DNA from: Adiantum capillus-veneris
Taxonomy: Eukaryota; Streptophyta; Polypodiopsida; Polypodiales; Pteridaceae
Assembly (NCBI GenBank): GCA_014529385.2
Contig: CM043953.1
Span: 92,804,842-92,868,841, forward strand
DNA length: 64,000 nt
Direction of reading: 5' to 3'
Shown here: piece by piece, positions 56,294 to 64,000 of the stretch
Layout of the letters: each line of letters opens with the position of its first letter
Position numbering within the stretch: position 1 is the stretch's first letter
Made by a program: the position numbers and the translations under genes
Notes under the pieces: model-generated
The model's database searches: none
The model's input: the letters and a program-made list of their open reading frames with translations, nothing else
Told to the model about the DNA's origin: nothing

Positions 56294-57118
56294 GCAGCTT
56301 CGCTCCCATGCTAAGAAAGATACCAGGAAGATGCATGTCGAGCTTATTTGAAGTTTACCTGATTATTGATCAGTGTTCAGGGCTTGGTAACAAGCTACTT
56401 TTATGAGTAATGTATGCTAGATGCGGCTTTAAACGGCCAATAGATGCCTTAATGATTCTAAAAAATGGTATGTTTGAGATAAGCACAGATGGGAGTTTAT
56501 GATCTAGAACTGCAGTGCTTGAAGTGCTCTACCAGCGTGTCTTTACGGCTTGTCGATTGGAGCTACGGTGAAGAAGTTATGACAGTTTCAAGTTTGAGTT
56601 TATGCAGATCCGTACCGGATTGGGCAACTACAACTGAGGGGATAGAAATGAAGTGAATACATGGGGCTAAAGTGCTCACTTTGTGGAGCGTGTCGGTCTT
56701 TTTAAATCAGCAATCAGAGTTTTAGTCGCCAAGTTATTACCAGTTTAAGTTTCCCCGAGGACCAGTTCTATGCCAAGTCGATCACCTCGATCGGTGTGCA
56801 ATTTGGAAATTTTACAGCCTCAGTAGGATTTGTATGCGTTCTATGCAGCTTGTGCAGTCTATAGGAATTTACGACTCGCCAGACAGAGTTCGGACTGATG
56901 AGATAATATGGCTTGAGGCAGGTGTCAGTTGTCGGCTCTCAACTGAGCAGGATGATTTTTGGAATCCAAGACGATATTGTTATTAAAGGTTGCCAGGTTT
57001 TGATACGGTTGTGGCAAATAAACTTTAATCTAATGTGAAGGGAATGCCTTCCGGCAAAAAAAATCACCTATATTTGCATTTTAAAGGCATGTGGCATTAT
57101 ACAAGATGCTGATATGGC
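56294..57118 (+). repeat. Inverted arm, right
   Basis: Starts TGCAGCTTCGCTCCCATG and runs into the PPR pseudogene. The roughly 360 bases between the arms hold a second fragment of the E6-like LTR and no gene. Confidence 0.6.
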
Positions 57119-57404
57119 CTGTAAAATTCACGATGATATTGTCAGCAAAGGGCAAATGAAAGATTTGGTGAAGCTTTGATCAGTGATATATATGCCAAAT
57201 GTGGTTATTTACGAAAGCACAAAAAGTTCTTGATGCGCTCTTTGTCCAAAATGTCGTCTCCTAGAGCATGTTGATTGCGGGATTTACCCAACATGGATGT
57301 TGGTGAGAGAATTCATGATGAGATTGCTTGACAGGGGCTGCTAGAGAAAGATGTTGTGCTTGCCAATGCTTTGGTCGATATGTATGCCAAAAGTAGTGGC
57401 CCTT
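57073..57404 (+). pseudogene. PPR protein gene fragment
   Basis: Frames read YICILKACGIIQDADMACK, then IHDDIVSKGQMKDLV. After a frameshift comes LISDIYAKCGYLRKAQKVLD with FVQNVVSWSMLIAGFTQHG. After another shift comes LLEKDVVLANALVDMYAK. These are PLS-class pentatricopeptide repeats (KIH, YAKCG, NVVSW). Intact relatives bind organellar RNA. Stops, shifts and missing ends make it dead. The repeat wording is typical of large fern PPR families as I know them. Confidence 0.82.
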
Positions 57405-58700
<1,296 letters not shown>

Positions 58701-60300
58701 CAACGATATCCTTGATTTAGTTTATCCTTTTTTATAAATCATGGAGCCGTTAACGGCCCGATAATTATAAAGGGAGCCTAAACTCCTAGATTTTAGTGAT
58801 TTAAAGCATTAGGAAATTTTGGAGGTCATTTGGAGGGCCTTATTGAAGAGAGAGAAAAGAAGGTGCAACCAATGAGCAGCAACCTTACGTAATGTAGAAA
58901 TGCATGGAAAATATCACAAAAATGAAAGAAATCATTTTAAAATATTGAGATTTGTCCCATTTCCGTAAGGTAACTTCCTCGTCTCACAAAGTAGGGCCCA
59001 CTGCCAGTAGCCGTCAAGTTGATGAGACCTGACTATTGATTGATAGCTAGCTCTCTCCCTTTATTAAAAGATATTCACTCCCTTTATGAAAGGCTTTCAA
59101 AACTCATTCTCCCTCCATTATAGCTATGGCTTCGTCTTCTTCCCGCCCAAGATGTTTTAGAGGCTGCTCTACACTATCCCCAACTAACCTCACCATTAGT
59201 GTGCCAAGAAGACCATGTAGTAGCATAAGCACTATCTCAATCTCAAACTCTCTCACTACAGATAATAGGTGGCAAGAGTAGAGGATAAGCAAAGGTTCTT
59301 GGGTTCTTATGCAACTAAGAAGGAGAAAAATCTTGAAGGCAACAAATATGTTTTGTTTTGCATGGAAAGCAAGAGTTTCGGATTTCAAAGTTGAGGTTGG
59401 TAAGAAGACTATGAAAGAGGTCTTGGTTCAACGTGTTTTTACTCACTCTGATGTGATTGCTAATGGCGGTGATGTCTCCATGGTGCATAATCCATGGTGC
59501 AACTATGAGTTAATTATTTAGCACTCCTCTATAAATGTTATCTTGCATTTCAAATGTGAATCTGTTTTTTTCTTCTCTTATTATAGATATTTAATTAGGT
59601 TATACAGATGTTTGTATGTATTTCTATTCTTTTACATTCACAGATGTTTATCCTACCTCATACGAGGAATGGGAGCCACTGGAGTGCATTATATATCTCG
59701 TCTCTTTGACCCATGCTCATATTGGGGTCTTGTAGTATGCGGGCAGGACTAGCAAAAGCCTTGTCCAGACGAGGGTATTTTCTTCTATGAACATTTCTAC
59801 CAACTCAATCAAAGGAATCAGAGAGGAGTGTTGGTGTTTCACTACCAACCAATTGGAACTCCGTGGATTGGCCCGTTTCCGACACAACAATGAGTGAGGC
59901 ATTGAGAAGCACGCTCTATAGGGATGTTTAGAGGTCTCTTCGAAACTCTATCCCCACTAAATTGGTGAAACTTGCAAATTTATGTCGTGTTGGTCTCTTT
60001 GTTGAGTTGTTTCATACCTGCAATGTACATGTTGCTAAAACTATGCTGCTCTGCAAACCATTTGATTCCCTCTTGTGTGATAAGCTTCTTGATCAAGGGT
60101 GGTATGTGAAAGAAACAGCAGATGGCATATGTTGCGAGATTGCTCTTGACACTTTCATTGTCAAGTATATTCTTGCAACACGAACACTAATAATCTCCTT
60201 TTGGTACAAGCTGTTGAAGGTTGCTATGTGTCTATGCATCAAGAGGCAGCAAGTTTGGCAAACAATGTTGTCATAGATGTGGAAGTGGTGGACAAAGACC
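58701..60300. other. No firm gene; possible decayed ORF 59940-60276
   Basis: A plus-strand frame reads SIPTKLVKLANLCRVGLFVE, then FHTCNVHVAK and DKLLDQGWYVKETADGICCE. It has protein-like composition but matches no family I recognise, and lacks a clear start. The rest is featureless. Confidence 0.25.
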
Positions 60301-60569
60301 TAAATCTTATGACAATAATTACAATAAGGCAACGATGCAATCTTTTGCAACTTTGACATGACATAGTGAAGGAGATTGTCGACATTGACTTCGTAAACTT
60401 TTATTTCTTGTTGGGCGGATGAAGAGTAATGCAACGAAGGGAGAAGCATTTTTTGTGTGGAGATCTTTCTGGCCGTATTCAAATCATGCCCATGTAATCT
60501 AGCCTGAATGGCTTCAACGAAATCTAAATTTTTTTAGTAGTTTAATCTTAATATCAAGTGTTTTCTCAC

Positions 60570-60571
<2 letters not shown>

Positions 60572-60637
<66 letters not shown>

Positions 60638-60751
60638 ACAGGTACAACGAATCATTATAAAGTGTATTTCCAAGTACAAATTGTGGGTTGCGCAAGCGGC
60701 TTAAATACCGTTGCAGCAAATATGGGAGCCTCCTATTAATTGTGTATTAAG

Positions 60752-60847
<96 letters not shown>

Positions 60848-60970
60848 ATTTGAAACATATAGACAGGTAGACAGTATCAATTTAATATATAAACCATGAA
60901 TTACTAAGTATATTTGTAAGTACAAATTCTGATGTGCTCAATGGGCTTAAGTACAATCCTTGCAGGTATG
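60572..60970. repeat. Tandem duplication with two CT tracts
   Basis: CT tracts at 60572-60634 and 60754-60844 are each followed by similar sequence (AAGT-x-TATTT, AAGTACAAATT, GGCTTAA and ATGGGA-like words in the same order). The unit is about 200 bp. Confidence 0.6.
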
Positions 60971-62241
60971 GGACCAAAATGTCCTCTAGGTAAAAATCGT
61001 GAAGATTCCCTTCAAATGAAGGTGGGGAAATAGTAGTGCCGACTGGATTAAGTAAACCCTTATGTGGTGTGTCATCTATCAACAAAGTATTGAGAGCATC
61101 ATAAGGCACATTGGTCTGTTCAAAGGGCTTGTAGAAAAGTTGTACATCAGGTTTAGTTAGGTGGAAATGTCCCACAATGGTAATACAATTTCTTTGACTA
61201 TACACAAAATAAAAATTCGATCTCTGAATTTTAGTAAAATTGCAAACTATGGTAACAAGCGGATTCAAGTTTTGGGGCTGCACTGAAGACGAGATAGCAA
61301 CCGTAAACCATGGAATCAAAATTTCAAAAATTCCTTTGTGCCTGGTCGAATTACTACTCTGAGATCTCCCAAGAAAAAACTACGTAAATAGGAGATCTCT
61401 CTAGGTCCACTGTACGGCTCTTGTAGCAGCAACAATCCATTGAGATCCAAAATAATTAGTCTCTGCAATCATTGTGTGCATACATATAAGTAGTTAGAAA
61501 CAAAAAAGAGTATTTAAGTACAATGAATATTATCGAAACAATCATATCTACTTGAAGCAAGAGTCCATACTGGTCATTTCTAATGTTGACATTCTGTTGT
61601 TGAGTGTTGATGTTGCCTTCTGTATTGCCAAATGTATCCACCTCTTGTGATTGTGCAGTACAAGACTCTTGTGTTTCCATGGCCGAATGGTTAACTTGTT
61701 CTGTTGTCTGTTCCTAGCTTTGATTTGCAACGTTGGCCTCCTCCTCTACATGGCCTAGACACTCTGTATCTTCTCTCGGCTCTGAAGAGCTCTTCACATC
61801 AGCAATTACTAGATCTTGGACTCCCTCATATTGATCATGTGCCTCATCATGTGCCACAATAATAGGCACTCCCTTATCCTCCTCTACTTGGCCTAGAACC
61901 TCTGTTGCATTCCTCAGGTATGAAGAGCATTTTACATCAGCATTTTCAAGATCTTGGTCTACTTCACATTGATCAACCCCAACTTCTGTTTCAGCCGCTC
62001 CAACTGCAAAGCAAACCGGTGTCTGTTCCTCAAATATTGGGTCAGTTTTAGGGATTTGGTTTCCAATGGTGGAAACTGGCATGACTTTGTCACTGTTCAT
62101 TGTTAAAGTTATTATATGGTCGTCGACAAAACTGTCTTCTGCATCTAAAACTCTAGGAGTTGAAATAGATAGTAGATGTTGAATAATTGGTGCGCGGTAC
62201 CTTTGTAAATATTCCAAGGTATAATTTTCCACAGCATTCTG
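60882..62241 (-). pseudogene. FCP1/HAD-type phosphatase-like gene, broken
   Basis: Reading the minus strand, an exon starts after TTTTGCAG at about 62242 (NAVENYTLEYLQRYRAP). It contains two copies of a roughly 35-aa acidic repeat (DQ-x5-QDL...ADVK-S-S...LG-VEE), has a TAG near 61708, and ends near QYGLLLQ at a GTAGAT donor (about 61552). The next exon follows GATTGCAG (about 61464): RLIILDLNGLLLL, VVIRPGTKEFLKF, a one-base shift, then IPWFTVAISSSVQPQNLNPL and LNTLLIDDTPHKGLLNP. DLNGLL and LLIDD-x-P-K are motifs of the plant FCP1-homology phosphatase-like family, which acts in the nucleus in characterised relatives. Stop and frameshift indicate a pseudogene. Confidence 0.6.
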
Positions 62242-62927
62242 CAAAATTAGGTTTACTTGTGGTCAATACTTCAATAAATAATAGCACCAAGTTGGTCCAA
62301 ACCATAGCATGGAAATACCTTAGACATAAATGGATTCAAAGCAAAAAAACTCTGTAGTATGTATTCTGCATGAAGAAGAAATCTCCAATCCCACAAGAAT
62401 TTAGATCTATTTGATTAGGCACTTCGACAACTTTAAAGATTGTTTTGTAGTGTTCTTGATTTCCACAAAGCCTTCTATAGACATGAAGTAATCTTTTTAC
62501 ACATCTATGAACAGTGAAAGTTATTTGTTATTAAGAATATTGAGGTCATCATCCATAGCCCAAATAAACACTCAAGGTTATATCAACACTCACAGTCTTA
62601 TATCTAAATGTTTCCGTGGTATGGAGTTGATAGTTCATACCACTTGTTTGTCCAGTTCAATGCATACAAGGATCCAATGATTATTTGATTCGTATGGAAA
62701 TGCCAAAGTTGTGACCTCAAGCATTGGACAGTGGACAAACCATCTCTCGAATGTGCCATGAGGGGTGTTTTTTTTTCAGAGTAGCACAGACAACTGTGGA
62801 TTTAAAACATGTATTTCAATATGGGTTTTTTGAGGGAGTTGGATCTTTATTAAGCAACAATCAATAACAAGGATTTAATTAGTAACCAAATACAAAAGTA
62901 AAGGATCTTAAAGGTAGAGAAGGGCAC
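62242..62927. other. No gene seen
   Basis: AT-rich; possibly introns of the flanking minus-strand genes. Confidence 0.3.
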
Positions 62928-63350
62928 TTAATTTAGGCATAAATAAACAATAGAGTCTGTAATTTGTGCACTGGGATCTATCAAAATCCCAATATCAACA
63001 GAATCCAGAGCTAATTGTCGAGTACCATCAGCAAGGGGAATGGTTGCTAACAATCCTTCTTTCATGGAATCTAAAATATCGTTGTTTCTTTCATTTATGT
63101 TTGTGGTAACTAGCCCATAATTTCTCCTTTGTGCCTCTTCATCAACAACAGCAGTCTCTATCTACTTTAATCTCTCTGCTTCCAGGCAACGTCTTTCTTC
63201 TTGCTCAGCTCTGGCTCTAGTGTTCACATCATGAGTAACCTCATGAATTTTAACCCCATGCTCCCATCGACCTGGTGGTATTAGCAATATATCCTTCATT
63301 TTCGGGTCAAAAACCTCATTAGGGATGAGAAGCTTATCGTATCTCCAATG
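62928..63350 (-). pseudogene. Unrecognised minus-strand ORF with one stop
   Basis: Continuous frame apart from a TAG at 63162-63164: RYDKLLIPNEVFDPKMKD, then a charged stretch (RARAEQEERRCLEAERLK), then RNYGLVTTNINERNND to VYLCLN. It could be an exon of the phosphatase-like gene region. It is truncated on its 5' side by the E9 LTR at 63351. Confidence 0.35.
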
Positions 63351-63498
63351 TGTTGAGATGTAGAGGGAGAGAGAGATAGAGAGACGAAACAAGAGACACA
63401 CCATGTATGCTCCCAAAAGATTGATTCATATTGAGGACAAGATACAAATATATAGGTGAGACCAAGTTGAGTAGAGTGAACCATAAATAGTTCCAACA
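63351..63498 (-). repeat. E9 copia 3' LTR (148 bp)
   Basis: Minus strand starts TGTTGGAACTATTTATGG and ends CTACATCTCAACA, with a CTATATA box (63450-63458). The purine tract GAGTGGGGG (63499-63507) precedes it. A very short LTR. CAATG at 63346-63350 may be the target duplication; the partner lies outside the window. Confidence 0.6.
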
Positions 63499-63737
63499 CC
63501 CCCACTCAAAAAAAGGTCTCTAGCTTTGGATGAAAAAACCCTTGGGGAGTTCAAGGGAAAAACCCAAGCCCCTATACAATGTGAAAATATGAACCAGTGA
63601 TGATGATGTGAAAGTGAATTGTGCATCTATGTACAAATATACAAGTGACTCAAAGATCACAATGTGCAAATGTGGAGCGTGCATAGTGCATAGGATTACA
63701 ATGTCATATGTACAAAGCTATTACAATAGCAAAGAAG

Positions 63738-64000
63738 CTAATCTAGAAAGAGTGAGGCCGAAGCAACTCCAAGCTCCGAGCGCAAGAGGATGAAATGTGA
63801 CTCGTTGAGGCCTTTGGTCAGAATGTCTGGAATCATCTAGTCACTTGGACAGTGTTCAACCATAATGGTTCCCTTGTGTACTTCATACCTGACATAATGA
63901 TAATGGATAGCAATGTTCTTTGACTTATTATGTTGAACATAGTCTTTTGCAAGACTAATAGCACTTTGGTTGTCACACCGCAAGGGTGTGCTAGAAAGAG
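63738..64000 (-). pseudogene. E9 copia RNase H end (partial)
   Basis: Reads LRCDNQSAISLAKDYV, IAIHYHYVRYEVHKGTI, VEHCPSD, TAG (63837-63839), MIPDILTKGLNESHF and FLD. This is the C-terminus of a Ty1/copia RNase H (CDNQSAI, ADILTKGL-type block). The rest of the element lies to the right of the window. Confidence 0.85.

Overview
This 64 kb window is nuclear DNA of a land plant and consists almost entirely of nested, mostly broken LTR retrotransposons. A fern or other seed-free vascular plant is the best guess. The reasons are a Ty3 element with an unusual reverse transcriptase (FIDD catalytic box) of a type I associate with fungi and seed-free plants, a PPR pseudogene with fern-like wording, plant-type chromovirus and Tat-type elements, long CT/GT microsatellites and no intact housekeeping gene. 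No species is assigned.

Layout. 1-2474 is the 5' end of a minus-strand Ty3 element (E1): open gag, four leader ORFs, primer site and part of its LTR. E1's LTR is split by a complete 12.3 kb minus-strand Tat-type element (E2, 2475-14787; 2.67 kb LTRs, TSD GTAG), and resumes at 14788. At 15770-22100 lies a decayed plus-strand Ty3 element (E3), whose reverse transcriptase is split by a solo LTR of the E2 family (15848-18539, TSD GCAT). A stretch with no recognised gene and a repeated palindrome follows (22.3-24.5 kb). It is split by a 10.05 kb minus-strand element (E4, 24503-34548, two 2017-bp LTRs, TSD ACGT). Beyond it lie a 3.5 kb decayed coding region and an LTR-like repeat (E7, 35013-39909). 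39.9-42.4 kb is repeat-rich intergenic DNA. A Ty1/copia element (E8, 43.0-47.9 kb, minus) interrupts an unrecognised coding region. A plus-strand chromovirus remnant (E6) has its chromodomain split by a gag-only element (E5, 49706-54674, TSD ACGT). Then come inverted LTR-like arms, a PPR pseudogene, long CT tracts, a broken FCP1/HAD-phosphatase-like gene (60.9-62.2 kb, minus), and the 3' end of another copia element (E9) at the right edge.

The most interesting signal is a family of very small proteins (70-75 aa) encoded in the 5' transcribed region of four different elements (E1, E2, E4, E5), upstream of gag. Two paralogous types, A and B, occur. E2 has A then B in its leader. E4 has B then A inside each LTR, with an ATGA stop/start overlap. 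E1 and E5 have B alone. E4's polymerase is of a different Ty3 lineage from E2's, so the cassette appears to be modular. E2 also carries a tandem pair of about 150-aa leader proteins with an F-box-like opening motif. I know of no described function for any of these. All comparisons were made by eye.
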